A stretch of 64,000 bases of DNA from Chitinophaga solisilvae (GCF_009928525.1 NZ_JAABOK010000001.1:372001-436000); one strand, 5' to 3'. Numbered from the stretch's first letter, positions 52,109-61,499 are shown. Numbers and translations: made by a program. Notes: generated from the letters alone by a model not told the origin.

Positions 52109-53449
52109 ATGAGAAAAATAACCGTATATACATTAACGTTAGCAGGTATGATGTATCTGTCTGCCTGCAGTAAAAAACTGGACGATATTCAACCGGATAC
52201 ACAGATCACATTTGACCAGCTGAATAAGGAAAACCTGCCGCTGGTAGTCAACGGCGCTAAATTGTCCCTGTCCAACAACAATGCTTTTTACCTGTACTAC
52301 GCTTTTCAGGATATGATGTCAGACGATGTGGAAACGCTGACCTATCCGTCGTTCGACAGAAACAATGTTTCTCCCAATGACGCGAATTTATCTCCGGCCT
52401 ACCGGCAGCCATACCAGTGCATTGCCAACGCCAATATGGTGATCCGTTATGCGGAGTTGCATGCAGAAGACGCCTCGCTGAAAGCGTCCGCAGGGGAGGC
52501 TTATCTCCTGCGCGCCTATGCCTACCTGATGCTCACAGAGCAGTTTGGCAGCACGGCAATCATATATGGTACAGAAGATCCGAAAGGAAGGCCTGCCCGT
52601 AATCCGGAAGCGGAGGTCTATGCGCTGGCAGAAGCCGACCTGAAGAAAGCCATGGATAACCTGCCCGGCTATACGAATCCGGATGCCGGTTCCAGAGAGG
52701 CGGCTCAGCTGCTGCTGGCCAGGCTGTACCTGAATCGCGGCCGTCATGAGGAGGCGCTGACGATGGTCAACGCCGTCATCAGCTCCGGCAGGTTTACGCT
52801 GCAATCCGGTTTTGCAGACATTTTCAAATCAAAGGCAAACAGCCCGGAGGCCATGTACCGGATCACAGAAACTACCAGCAATAATGACATCAGATTGGGG
52901 TTACCCCAGATTTATGGCCCCGGAAAAAATGGCGGACCGGATAAAGCGGGTAACGGCAATACCTGGATAGATTCCATGCTCGTCAGATCCTATGAGTCAA
53001 CGGATGTGCGCAAGGCGATGTTTATTTATGTCAAAGGAGCTTCTGTCATGGAAAACCTGTATTACCTGGTGAAATTTCCACAGGAAACAACGCCGTCGTA
53101 TGTGCTTTGCCGTTATGCAGAAGCCTTTCTCATAAAGGCAGAAGCCACCGCCCGCAAAGGAGTGGTAGATGTAACTGCCTACAATCAGCTGCGTGCCGCC
53201 CGTAAGGCCAGCCTGCGCAACAACAGCGACTTCGCTACACCACAGGCTTTCCTTGATGAAATAGAACAGGAGCGGAGAAGAGAATTTGTTGGCGAGCGGA
53301 TGCGCTGGAATGATATGCGCCGCTTCGGTAAGGCTGCCGCCTGGCTGCAGGCCATGCAGCAACCGGCTACACACGTGCTGCTGCCGGTGCCTTCCCGCGA
53401 AAATTTTATCAATCCGGCTCTCGGACAAAATCCTGATTACAGTAATTAA
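52109..53449 (+). CDS. SusD/RagB family outer-membrane lipoprotein
   Basis: 446 residues. The lipoprotein signal is TLAGMMYLSACSKK. Typical SusD features are YRQPYQCIANANMVIRYAELH, GEAYLLRAYAYLMLTEQFGS, AEADLKKAMDNLPGY, AEAFLIKAEATARKGVVDVTAYNQLRAARKAS and IEQERRREFVGERMRWNDMRRFG. It is the lid of the SusC channel encoded 11 bases upstream, and the thioredoxin-like gene begins 16 bases downstream. Confidence 0.95.
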   Translation: MRKITVYTLTLAGMMYLSACSKKLDDIQPDTQITFDQLNKENLPLVVNGAKLSLSNNNAFYLYYAFQDMMSDDVETLTYPSFDRNNVSPNDANLSPAYRQPYQCIANANMVIRYAELHAEDASLKASAGEAYLLRAYAYLMLTEQFGSTAIIYGTEDPKGRPARNPEAEVYALAEADLKKAMDNLPGYTNPDAGSREAAQLLLARLYLNRGRHEEALTMVNAVISSGRFTLQSGFADIFKSKANSPEAMYRITETTSNNDIRLGLPQIYGPGKNGGPDKAGNGNTWIDSMLVRSYESTDVRKAMFIYVKGASVMENLYYLVKFPQETTPSYVLCRYAEAFLIKAEATARKGVVDVTAYNQLRAARKASLRNNSDFATPQAFLDEIEQERRREFVGERMRWNDMRRFGKAAAWLQAMQQPATHVLLPVPSRENFINPALGQNPDYSN

Positions 53450-53465
53450 TAAAAATTCATAGCTG

Positions 53466-54698
53466 ATGAAGAAGATATTAAAAATGAGTATTCCGCTGGC
53501 TTTGCTGGCAGCGCCGGCCGTATTATCCGCGCAGCAGTCAGGCATTGTGAAAAACATGACCGTTAAGGGAAGCGTGGAATTTACAGATCCCAGACAGGAA
53601 GTAAATAAAGTATTCCTGCTGAAAGAAAATCTCTCCGGAAAGCCTAAGCCGGTAGACTCCTGTGTGGTAGGGAAAGACGGATCTTTCTCGTTTAAAATCA
53701 AACAGGACCACCAGGGTATATATACGCTGGATGCCTTCCACTGGGATCGCGCCACCTTCTGGAGCGACGGCGATGTACAGGTGAAAATGAGAGGATACGA
53801 TACTGCCCGCGTAAAGATGAAGATCCCGCATTACAATTATGTGAATGGCTCCTATGATAACAACTACATCAACCTGGCAGTACTGAACAGCAATATGGGC
53901 TACCTTCGGATGGTGGATGAGGTAAACATGGAATACTTTGCAAAGAAAGCAACGGATACCACTTGGTTTGCCTATATGCGCGATCATAAGAAGTATAATC
54001 CCTCCCGGGAAGATAACAGGCTCCGGGACTCCGTGCTGCTGCTGGCCTACCAGGACCGCCCCGTGATTATTTATTCCATCCGCCGTATGGCCGGAACAGA
54101 GAGCGGAAAGGAATATGATGCCGCTATGGTGCTGCTGGAAAAGTTAATGGTGAAATACCCATGGCTGACAGAAGCAAAGGAATTGAAACAAACCATTATC
54201 GATAACCGTGCACAGGCCATGAAACTGAAAGCAGGTCAGCCTATGCCGGTAGTGCAATACCCCGATGCGGAAGGCAAACTGCAGGGCCTGGAGCAGTTTA
54301 AGGGTAAATACCTGCTGGTAGACTTCTGGGCAAGCTGGTGCGGTCCCTGCCGCCAGGCTATCCCGAAAGTAAAGGAGTTGCATAGTGAGTATAAGGAGAA
54401 AGGATTTGATGTGGTAAGCATCTCCATTGATACAGACAAAGCCGCCTGGCACAAGGCCATGAAAGATGAAAATATGCCATGGTTGCAGCTGCTCAGCGAT
54501 AATAAGGAAAAAACCATGTCCGCCTTCCAGTTTTCCGGTATCCCCACTTTATACCTGATAGACCGTGAGGGCCGTATTATGGAACGTTTCACCGGGTATT
54601 CCGAAGAAGCGGAAGCAAAAGTGAAAAAGGCACTCGCCGGCGCTACATCCGCTCCTGCGGTAAAAGCTACCGGATCTGTGCCTATGTCCGGTTTCTAA
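53466..54698 (+). CDS. TlpA-like thioredoxin with DUF4369-like N-terminal domain
   Basis: 410 residues with a signal peptide (ends VLSAQQ). An N-terminal beta domain of DUF4369 type (VKGSVEFTDPRQEVNKVFLLKENL) and a helical linker lead to a thioredoxin-like domain (about 255-385) with the redox motif ASWCGPCRQ and the cis-Pro loop FSGIPTLYLID. It should act in the periplasm as a thiol-disulfide reductase, or bind the imported ligand through the DUF4369 domain. It is the third gene of the SusCD operon. The last 15 residues (PAVKATGSVPMSGF) are a disordered tail. Confidence 0.92.
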   Translation: MKKILKMSIPLALLAAPAVLSAQQSGIVKNMTVKGSVEFTDPRQEVNKVFLLKENLSGKPKPVDSCVVGKDGSFSFKIKQDHQGIYTLDAFHWDRATFWSDGDVQVKMRGYDTARVKMKIPHYNYVNGSYDNNYINLAVLNSNMGYLRMVDEVNMEYFAKKATDTTWFAYMRDHKKYNPSREDNRLRDSVLLLAYQDRPVIIYSIRRMAGTESGKEYDAAMVLLEKLMVKYPWLTEAKELKQTIIDNRAQAMKLKAGQPMPVVQYPDAEGKLQGLEQFKGKYLLVDFWASWCGPCRQAIPKVKELHSEYKEKGFDVVSISIDTDKAAWHKAMKDENMPWLQLLSDNKEKTMSAFQFSGIPTLYLIDREGRIMERFTGYSEEAEAKVKKALAGATSAPAVKATGSVPMSGF

Positions 54699-54719
54699 AA
54701 ATCATACACAATACCAACC

Positions 54720-55898
54720 ATGAAGAAAACAATGATGACGGTAGCCGGCGGCTTATTGCTGGCAGCCCTGCAGCCGGTGATGGCGCAGCAGAAAAAAAAT
54801 GAGATTACAGTGGAGATCAAGGGGCAGGGAGATAACAAACTGCTGCTCCTGCTGTATGATGACAGTAAAAGAATGGATAGCGCTATCCGGCGTAATGGTG
54901 ACGTATTCACTTTTTCCACGGAAGGTATGCAGCTGCCGGTGGCTGCCACCCTGGTATCACATCATCCCGCTTCCCGTTTTGAATTCAGTAAGGGAGGAAT
55001 GTTCATGCCCGCTCCGAAACTGGAATTCATTATAACGGATAAGCCTGTACGCATTACCGGTAATGCCGGTGAGCTGTTCCTGGCAACTGCAACAGGAGGG
55101 GCAGCCAATGAGGAGATGAATGCGCTGAAGAGAAAAACAATGCCGCTGGTGAAACAGATCTGGGAACTGCGTAAACAGAGCGCCGGATTGAGAAAGCCGG
55201 AGGACAGCACTGCACGTAAGGCTGTTATGAAACAGGTGGAAGAGCTGTCTGCTCAGGAAGTCCGCCTCAAAAAGGACTTTATAGCTACGCATCCCCGCTC
55301 CTTTGTCAGTATACTGCTGTTGTCCCAGCAAATGAAAAGCTACAGTACCGACGAATTAACCACAACATTCAGTAAACTGGCGGATACGTACAAAAACACC
55401 TTCCTGGGTAAGCACATTGCAAACACCATCAGCGGTACCAAAGCTACAGAGCTGGGCAATACCGCACCGGATTTCACTAAGATGGACCTGTCCGGTAAAC
55501 CGTTTACCCTTTCCTCTCTCCGGGGTAAATTTGTGTTGGTGGATTTCTGGGGCAGCTGGTGCGGGCCGTGCAGGGCCAGCCACCCTCACCTGAAGGAAGT
55601 GTATGAGAAATACAAAAGCAAAGGACTGGAAATCGTAGGCATCGCCTGTGAAAAAGTAGCTACCGTTGATGAAGCTAAAAAGTCATGGCAGCAGGCGGTT
55701 CAGACCGATGGCATTTCCGCCTGGATCAACGTCCTGAATAATGACGGTAAGGAAAATGCGGATGTCAGCAAAAAGTATGCTGTAGACGGTTACCCTACCA
55801 AATTACTGCTGGATAAGAATGGTAAAATCATTTATAAGCTCGTAGGCAATGGCGGCGCTGAACTGGATGCCGCACTGAAAAAAGCACTGGGCGAGTAA
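54720..55898 (+). CDS. TlpA-like thioredoxin with DUF4369-like N-terminal domain, second copy
   Basis: 392 residues with a signal peptide (ends VMAQQ). Same architecture as the gene upstream but not closely similar in the N-terminal part (ITVEIKGQGDNKLLLLLYDDSKRMDS). The thioredoxin-like domain has GSWCGPCRASHPHLKEVY and the cis-Pro loop VDGYPTKLLLDKNG. It has the extra segment VATVDEAKKSWQQAVQTDGIS that is common in ResA/TlpA proteins. It closes the operon and is followed by a strong terminator. The two TlpA proteins may supply reducing power to the SusCD cargo. Confidence 0.93.
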   Translation: MKKTMMTVAGGLLLAALQPVMAQQKKNEITVEIKGQGDNKLLLLLYDDSKRMDSAIRRNGDVFTFSTEGMQLPVAATLVSHHPASRFEFSKGGMFMPAPKLEFIITDKPVRITGNAGELFLATATGGAANEEMNALKRKTMPLVKQIWELRKQSAGLRKPEDSTARKAVMKQVEELSAQEVRLKKDFIATHPRSFVSILLLSQQMKSYSTDELTTTFSKLADTYKNTFLGKHIANTISGTKATELGNTAPDFTKMDLSGKPFTLSSLRGKFVLVDFWGSWCGPCRASHPHLKEVYEKYKSKGLEIVGIACEKVATVDEAKKSWQQAVQTDGISAWINVLNNDGKENADVSKKYAVDGYPTKLLLDKNGKIIYKLVGNGGAELDAALKKALGE

Positions 55899-55928
55899 TC
55901 AATTCATTAGTGACTGGTTATTGTAAGA

Positions 55929-55960
55929 GGGTGGCAGCAATTTTCTGCCACCCTTTTTTA
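55929..55960 (+). terminator. Rho-independent terminator of the SusCD-TlpA operon
   Basis: The 9-base stem gggtggcag/ctgccaccc (55929-55937 and 55945-55953) has a 7-base loop and a T run. Confidence 0.85.
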
Positions 55961-56138
55961 TATTCCTGTTAAAATTAAAAACCGCAGTGCTCCCGTATTA
56001 AAAAAGGCCCTACATTCACGGCATGTTTTAAAAACCCGGATAAACCAGCTCCCGGTTAATTACAGATGGATACCCCCCTGAGGCCCGGCAGAAAGGAATT
56101 CATGCGTAATGGACTATGGACATTTAAAGTGCTATGCC

Positions 56139-56627
56139 ATGAAGCAGGTATTGATTTTATCATTGTTAATCGTACTGGGAACGTCCTGCACTGCACCCCG
56201 GTATGCCAACGGAAGGGCCGTAAATTTTCTGCGTATCACCCTGGGGGATATCGATACTACCCGCGCGGGAAAAGAAAAAGTTGCCTTACATTTTACCATT
56301 GAGAATACCGGTGGAGAGCCTGTATTCCTCAGTGATCCTACCGCTGCGCGCAATACAGAAATTGTGCTGTACAGAGAATCTTCCCTGCAGACAGCCCGTA
56401 AATCAGCAATGCAGCCGGACAGCCTCCGGCAGACCCTACTGCAGCCCCATAAAGCTGTCAGCTTTGTTTTTGAGCAGCCGCTGAATAATGTCTACTCTGG
56501 CTTCCAGGCAAAGGATGCGTTGTGGAGCCTGCAGATATTTTACAGGGGCGCCGTATCCGATCCTGCAGGTATACAGCGGTACATCAATGAAAGTGTGAAA
56601 AGTGATATTGTCTACTTCAGGTACTGA
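56139..56627 (+). CDS. Hypothetical lipoprotein
   Basis: 162 residues with a lipoprotein signal (LLIVLGTSCTAP). The mature part is beta-rich: KEKVALHFTIENTGGEPVFLSDPTA suggests an immunoglobulin-like or Cu-chaperone-like beta sandwich, and NESVKSDIVYFRY ends the protein. No motif identifies a function. The ATG at 56139 is the start of the signal sequence. Confidence 0.7.
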   Translation: MKQVLILSLLIVLGTSCTAPRYANGRAVNFLRITLGDIDTTRAGKEKVALHFTIENTGGEPVFLSDPTAARNTEIVLYRESSLQTARKSAMQPDSLRQTLLQPHKAVSFVFEQPLNNVYSGFQAKDALWSLQIFYRGAVSDPAGIQRYINESVKSDIVYFRY

Positions 56628-56938
56628 CCGTTACCTGTTTTGTTATTCATTTGCTGATTTACAGAAAGTTATTTACATTGGGGAACGTTTGATATATGTC
56701 ATAGGAGCATATGGCAGCATCTGCACACCGCATCGCTGCCGGTATTATTGTCTGATAACCCCGGAATCCCGCTTTCAGTAATAGTTTCATAATTGCAGCC
56801 CTGTATGGGGCCTATATTCGCATATACGGTACTGTGATCTTTTTGGAGAAAATGCAGCGCGCATCTGCAGGCATATCATTTAAAACTGAAAAACCAGCAA
56901 TCCATGATAGCCGTATGAGCCACCGTGTTTATGCGGCT
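56628..56938. other. Intergenic region between convergent genes
   Basis: About 310 bases between the lipoprotein and HxlR genes. I see no gene, no family A or B hairpin and no clear terminator; a weak inverted pair (ggcagc/gctgcc) lies near 56711-56740. Confidence 0.4.
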
Positions 56939-57298
56939 TCATGTTGCTGTGAGGGTGGTATTAAACTCGCTGCCCCAGTGGTACATGGCTGTCAGCACCG
57001 TTTTCAGGGATGCGCCTTTTTCTGTCAGCGTATACTCCACTCTCATCGGTACTTTTCCATATTCAGCTCTGGCAATCAGTCCGTCCCGTTCCAGCTCTTT
57101 CAGCTGCATTGTCAGCATCCGTTCGGTAATGGGTGGAATGGATTTCCGTATTTCACTGTAACGTTGTATGCCATGCATCAGCCGGTCCAGTATCAGCGGC
57201 TTCCAGCGGCCGCCGATAACCGTTTGCGTGTAGGACAGCGGACATAGGGCAATAATCTTCCTGATATTTTCTGCGTTGGTGGATTGTTCTTTGCGCAT
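56939..57298 (-). CDS. HxlR family winged-helix regulator
   Basis: 119 residues containing the HxlR core: CPLSYTQTVIGGRWKPLILDRLMHGIQRYSEIRKSIPPITERMLTMQLKELERDGLI, followed by the wing (PMRVEYTLTEKGASL). The conserved Cys near the N-terminus is present (C19), which in some members senses reactive species. A palindrome lies immediately upstream, and the medium-chain reductase gene is divergent, so autorepression and control of that gene are likely. Confidence 0.94.
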   Translation of the reverse strand: MRKEQSTNAENIRKIIALCPLSYTQTVIGGRWKPLILDRLMHGIQRYSEIRKSIPPITERMLTMQLKELERDGLIARAEYGKVPMRVEYTLTEKGASLKTVLTAMYHWGSEFNTTLTAT

Positions 57299-57306
57299 GA
57301 AGGATG

Positions 57307-57337
57307 ACGAACAATTTTGTTCGTTATTGCAAATCTA
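57307..57337. promoter_or_regulatory. HxlR operator palindrome and -7 element
   Basis: acgaacaa (57307-57314) and ttgttcgt (57317-57324) form a perfect inverted repeat with a 2-base centre. On the minus strand TAGATTTG (complement of 57330-57337) matches TAnnTTTG, so the palindrome covers the expected start of HxlR transcription. Confidence 0.65.
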
Positions 57338-57382
57338 GGCATATGCATGGACTTTTGCATCGTATTCAAATGATCGTTATCT

Positions 57383-58396
57383 ATGAAAAGTTACTATGTA
57401 CAACCGGGAGCCGGAATCGATGCCATGACATTGCTGGAGGAAGAAATGCCGCAGCCGGGATACGGTGAAGTCCTGATCCGTGTGATGGCTTCCGCACTGA
57501 ACTACCGCGAACTGATGATTATAAGGGACGGCGTATATGTGTTACCGTTAAAGCAGACCCTGATCCCTGTTGCTGATGGAGTGGGAGAAGTGATGGCAAC
57601 CGGCAGCGGTACGCATCGCTTTACTACCGGCGACCGCGTGGCGGCAGTCGTATTTCCGGAATGGACCGACGGCCCCTTCACACCTGAATTTTCCGCCCAG
57701 CTGGGCGGCTCGCTGGACGGGATGCTCACTACCTATAAGGTGCTGCCGGAACGCAGCCTGGTTAAAATTCCGGACCACCTCAGCTGGGAAGAGGCAGCTG
57801 CCTTTCCCTGTGCAGGCGTTACCGCCTGGAATGCACTGACAGACGGCCGCCCGCTAAAGGCAGGTGAAAATGTACTGACACTTGGTACCGGCGGAGTGTC
57901 GCTGTTTGCCCTGCAGTTCGCGAAGCTGTCAGGCGCCAGGGTTATCGCTACCACTTCATCCGGAGAAAAGGCAGAGAAGTTGCTTGCCCTCGGTGCAGAC
58001 GAAGTAATCAATTACCGCATCCATCCGGAATGGCACCGGGAAGTACGCCGCCTGACAGATGGCCATGGTGCGGACCATATCATAGAGGTAGGCGGCCCAG
58101 GTACCATGAATCAGTCGTTTCAATCCCTCCATCTCCACGGGGAGGTCAGCATTATCGGGGCAGTCGCTAATGACGGTACCCTCCCGGATATAAACCTGTT
58201 CAGTGCCGGTTGCGGCACTATGCGCCGGGTAGCGCTGGGCAGCCGCACGCATCATATGGCTATGCACCGCGCTGTCAGCGCCGGTAGGCTGAAACCTGTG
58301 ATAGACCGTATTTTCCCTTTCAGAGAAGCCAGAGCAGCCATGCATTACTTCGAAACCGGCCAGGCATTCGGAAAGGTGATCATCAGCCATAGCTGA
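57383..58396 (+). CDS. Zinc-independent medium-chain dehydrogenase/quinone oxidoreductase
   Basis: 337 residues of the MDR superfamily. The N-terminal GroES-like domain contains PGYGEVLIRVMASALNYRELMIIRDG, where Asn replaces the catalytic zinc-binding Cys. PVADGVGEVMATGSGTHRFTTGDRVA follows, and the Rossmann part has VLTLGTGGVSLFALQFAKLSGARVIATTSS. No structural-zinc cysteine cluster is present. It is probably an NADPH-dependent quinone oxidoreductase or enone reductase. It is divergent from the HxlR gene and is likely induced when that repressor is released. Confidence 0.92.
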   Translation: MKSYYVQPGAGIDAMTLLEEEMPQPGYGEVLIRVMASALNYRELMIIRDGVYVLPLKQTLIPVADGVGEVMATGSGTHRFTTGDRVAAVVFPEWTDGPFTPEFSAQLGGSLDGMLTTYKVLPERSLVKIPDHLSWEEAAAFPCAGVTAWNALTDGRPLKAGENVLTLGTGGVSLFALQFAKLSGARVIATTSSGEKAEKLLALGADEVINYRIHPEWHREVRRLTDGHGADHIIEVGGPGTMNQSFQSLHLHGEVSIIGAVANDGTLPDINLFSAGCGTMRRVALGSRTHHMAMHRAVSAGRLKPVIDRIFPFREARAAMHYFETGQAFGKVIISHS

Positions 58397-58498
58397 AAAT
58401 AACGGAAATGATTACACGAAGATCATCTCTATTTGTCCAGTTACAGAAAAAGGAATGACAAGAGCGGAAATTTGATAAATTAACGGACAAAAGAAGAT

Positions 58499-59596
58499 AT
58501 GCGTTCCCGTTACCTCCTGTCACTGCTGCTATTCCTGCTGCCTGCCGCCGTTTTCTCCCAGTCGCTTCAGCGCCGTATTGATACGCTCCTGCAAGGTTAC
58601 CACCGGCAGGGTCATTTCGATGGAGCCGCCCTGGTAGTGCATCATGGCAAAGTAGTTTACCAGGGTTACTTCGGGATGGCCAACCGGCAGTTTGCCATCC
58701 CGGTAAAAAGTGATACCCGCTTTCCCATCGCCTCTGTCACCAAACTGTTTACGGCTATCATGATCCTGCAGTTGCAGGAAGAAAAAAAACTGGATATAAC
58801 GCAACCGCTGCGTGTATACCTGCCTGATATACTTCCGGTGCATAACGCAGACATTACCATCCGGCAACTACTGCTGCATACCTCCGGGCTGCCCAATGAA
58901 AAGATCGGGGACTACTATAACAAATCTACCCCCCGGCCGGCCGTCTTCATGAAAAGATATATCGGCGATACGCTTGTATTTACGCCAGGCAGTAAGTTCA
59001 ATTATAACAACGTAGATTATATTCTGCTGGGAGCCGTCATAGAAAAAGTGAGCGGGAAAAAGTGGAGCGAAGTGTTGCAGGAGAAAATTATCAGCCCCCT
59101 GCAACTCAGCAATACCGGTGTTATCAGCCAGAAGATGGTGATCCCCCGGCTGGCCTATGGCTATCATAATTACAGCTTCGGTACCGGTTCTGCAAAAGAT
59201 ACCGTCTATAATGATGAATCGGTATTATTTGAAAACTATGCTACCGCCGGCGCTATCTATTCTACCATCCATGACCTGCAGCTGCTGGATGCGGCGCTGT
59301 ACAGCAACCGGCTGCTGCAGCCATCTACCCGGGAGCTGATGTATACACCGGAGAAATCGCTGGGCAATAGCAGTTACAGCCGCGGCTACCCGACCCCCGG
59401 CAGCTACCGGAATATTACCACCACCGCAGTGCCCGGCCATACACTGGAAATACTCGAAAGAAGAGGAAATATCAACGGCTTTAACAGCGCCTTCCTGCGC
59501 GTAGAGAAAGATCATAATACCGTTATTCTCCTTTGTAATACCGACACGGGGAATATGGAGAAGATAGGGGATGCGTTGATGAAGGAGCTGTATTAG
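58499..59596 (+). CDS. Class C beta-lactamase-related serine hydrolase
   Basis: 365 residues with a signal peptide (ends VFSQ). The SxxK motif is S79-V-T-K82 (PIASVTKLFTA), the YxN motif is Y169-N-N (FNYNNVDYILLG) and HTSGL is present. The expected third motif is not clear, being RRGNINGFN. These proteins are usually esterases, D-amino-acid peptidases or lipoprotein-like hydrolases rather than true beta-lactamases. It is a single gene followed by a long hairpin. Confidence 0.93.
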   Translation: MRSRYLLSLLLFLLPAAVFSQSLQRRIDTLLQGYHRQGHFDGAALVVHHGKVVYQGYFGMANRQFAIPVKSDTRFPIASVTKLFTAIMILQLQEEKKLDITQPLRVYLPDILPVHNADITIRQLLLHTSGLPNEKIGDYYNKSTPRPAVFMKRYIGDTLVFTPGSKFNYNNVDYILLGAVIEKVSGKKWSEVLQEKIISPLQLSNTGVISQKMVIPRLAYGYHNYSFGTGSAKDTVYNDESVLFENYATAGAIYSTIHDLQLLDAALYSNRLLQPSTRELMYTPEKSLGNSSYSRGYPTPGSYRNITTTAVPGHTLEILERRGNINGFNSAFLRVEKDHNTVILLCNTDTGNMEKIGDALMKELY

Positions 59597-59602
59597 GCTT
59601 GG

Positions 59603-59747
59603 AATTACGAATTGCGAATTACGAATTACGAATGTAGCATCGAAGATCTAAACGAAGATTAAAGAAGATAAGTATCAGGTATCACCTTCAATCTTCGTTT
59701 AGATCTTCGATGCTACATTCGTAATTCGCAATTCGCAATTCGTAATT
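59603..59747. repeat. Long hairpin, family A copy 3
   Basis: Arms 59603-59660 and 59690-59747 are complementary over 58 bases with one mismatch. The outer word aattacgaattgcgaatta is present and the inner part contains cgaagatctaaacgaagatt. It lies after the serine hydrolase gene and before the lipoprotein gene, both on the plus strand. Confidence 0.92.
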
Positions 59748-59754
59748 ATATTTG
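59747..59754 (+). promoter_or_regulatory. Candidate -7 element very close to the lipoprotein start
   Basis: TATATTTG at 59747-59754 matches TAnnTTTG and ends 7 bases before the ATG at 59762, which implies an almost leaderless transcript if it is used. It overlaps the last base of the preceding hairpin. Confidence 0.4.
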
Positions 59755-59761
59755 CTAAACT

Positions 59762-60739
59762 ATGCCAAACTTACCAAACTCCCTCTCCATCCTCCTTTCC
59801 ATCTTCCTGATGGCCCTTTTCGGCTGCAGTAAAGAGTATTCCCGTGAAAACGGGCAGGCAGACGGCGGGCAGCGGGTAGCCGGTACGGCACTGTATTCTT
59901 TTGTTACCGGTTCGGGTGTATGCTCGGATGCTGCAGCCACCGGTATCTTCAAAACAGGTGTAAATGTTACCGGGACTGCCTTTTTGCGTGTAACCGTTAA
60001 TGTTAGTCAGCCGGGAACCTGGACGATGACTACAGGAACGGTCAACGGGATAACTTTTTCCGGGACAGGCGTATTTACTTCGCCCGGCAGGCAGACCATT
60101 GTGCTGCCCGCTACAGGTACGCCCCGCAGGGATGGCGTCCATGTTTTTCCGCTGCGGTCCCCGCAGATGGAATGCAACGTGATGGTGGTAGTCAGCCCGG
60201 CGGCCGCTGTTGCTGATGACTATTACTACAGGATGACAGTAGCCGGAAAGCCATACGAACAGCATGTCCGGGAAGATAACAACTATATAGCATCCTCTGG
60301 TGTGGATGGGGTAGAGGAAGTGGTAGCCGGCGCAGGCATTGTCTATAACACCCGTGATGACGACCCTGTACCACCAGGCGTCACACAGCTGGTAATTACA
60401 AAAGCCCTGCTGTATGATTATTTCAATGTTACAGAAGCCGGCTTTACGGCTTTCTTTGCGAAAGGCGATTACCCTTATGCCACCAGGAAAGAGTTTGTAT
60501 ATACCAGCGGTATTACAATCCGGTGGCAGGATGAACAGGGGCAGATATGGGATACCATCAGCGGCGATCAGCCCGGCAGCAGCTTTAGTATTTTAAGTGC
60601 GGAGCCTTTCCGCGATGGGGGAGGCGCCTATTACGTGAAGGTAAAAATGCGCTTCAGCTGCAGGCTGTACAACCAGGAAACCGGGGCCATGAAACAGGTG
60701 ACTGGCGGAGAGATGACCGGTAACTTTGGAAAAATATAA
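59762..60739 (+). CDS. Hypothetical lipoprotein
   Basis: 325 residues with a lipoprotein signal (SIFLMALFGCSK). The mature part is beta-rich, with repeated Thr/Gly segments (GTAFLRVTVNVSQPGTWTMTTGTVNGITFSGTGVF then GRQTIVLPATG). This resembles surface proteins with immunoglobulin-like or choice-of-anchor domains. There is no catalytic motif. It appears to be a single gene between a hairpin and the hemolysin III gene. Confidence 0.75.
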   Translation: MPNLPNSLSILLSIFLMALFGCSKEYSRENGQADGGQRVAGTALYSFVTGSGVCSDAAATGIFKTGVNVTGTAFLRVTVNVSQPGTWTMTTGTVNGITFSGTGVFTSPGRQTIVLPATGTPRRDGVHVFPLRSPQMECNVMVVVSPAAAVADDYYYRMTVAGKPYEQHVREDNNYIASSGVDGVEEVVAGAGIVYNTRDDDPVPPGVTQLVITKALLYDYFNVTEAGFTAFFAKGDYPYATRKEFVYTSGITIRWQDEQGQIWDTISGDQPGSSFSILSAEPFRDGGGAYYVKVKMRFSCRLYNQETGAMKQVTGGEMTGNFGKI

Positions 60740-60780
60740 TTCCATAGAAAAACTCTATCTGGTCCGATAGCGGATTGTTT

Positions 60781-60788
60781 TACATTTG
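60781..60788 (+). promoter_or_regulatory. Candidate -7 element of the hemolysin III gene
   Basis: TACATTTG matches TAnnTTTG, 59 bases upstream of the ATG at 60848. No well-placed -33 TTG is visible. Confidence 0.4.
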
Positions 60789-60847
60789 CAGAGATACAGT
60801 ATCTGTGCAGATACTGACACACGATCAGTGAAGGAAAAATTAATGCC

Positions 60848-61492
60848 ATGGCCATCATCGCAACGCCAACGGGATATACCAGGAAACAGGAAATCGTAAA
60901 CGGATTAATACATGCTATCGGAATAGTATTCGGTATCAGCGGCCTGCCGGTGCTCACCAGCATCGCCGCCACGCATGGCAATACAGCCGGTATCGTAGGA
61001 GCAGGTATCTACAGCTTCTGTTTTATTCTGTTGTTTACCTGTTCTACCATCTATCATATCTCCCAGGAACCTGCAGTAAAAAAAGTCTTTCTCATCTTCG
61101 ATCATATCAGCATTTATTTCCTGATAGCCGGTACCTACACACCGTTTCTGCTGGTGTATATGAATAATATGTTTGGTATCACCCTGCTATCTGTGTTATG
61201 GTCGCTGACGCTGATCGGCGTCCTGTTTAAAACCTGGTTTACGGGAAAGTATGAGATCATCTCTACCATTATTTATCTGCTCATGGGATGGATGCTGGTA
61301 GTGGGCGGCCGCCGCTTTTTTACAGAGCTGCCATTGTCTGTGGTAATTATGCTCGTAATCGGCGGCGGACTATATTCCATCGGGGTATTCTTTTATATCT
61401 GGGATAAGTATAAATATACCCATGCGGTATGGCATCTGCTGGTGCTCTCTGCAGCCATCTGCCACTATGTAGCCATTCTGCTGTCCATGTAA
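60848..61492 (+). CDS. Hemolysin III/PAQR family membrane protein
   Basis: 214 residues with seven membrane helices. The conserved motifs are present in order: RKQEIVNGLIHAIGIVFG, SFCFILLFTCSTIYH, IFDHISIYFLIAGTYTPFLL and YTHAVWHLLVLSAAICHYVAILLSM. The His and Asp residues in STIYH, FDH and HAVWH would bind zinc, as in adiponectin-receptor-like hydrolases. Despite its name, hemolytic activity is not expected. It ends 19 bases before the helicase gene. Confidence 0.94.
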   Translation: MAIIATPTGYTRKQEIVNGLIHAIGIVFGISGLPVLTSIAATHGNTAGIVGAGIYSFCFILLFTCSTIYHISQEPAVKKVFLIFDHISIYFLIAGTYTPFLLVYMNNMFGITLLSVLWSLTLIGVLFKTWFTGKYEIISTIIYLLMGWMLVVGGRRFFTELPLSVVIMLVIGGGLYSIGVFFYIWDKYKYTHAVWHLLVLSAAICHYVAILLSM

Positions 61493-61499
61493 ATTTGAC

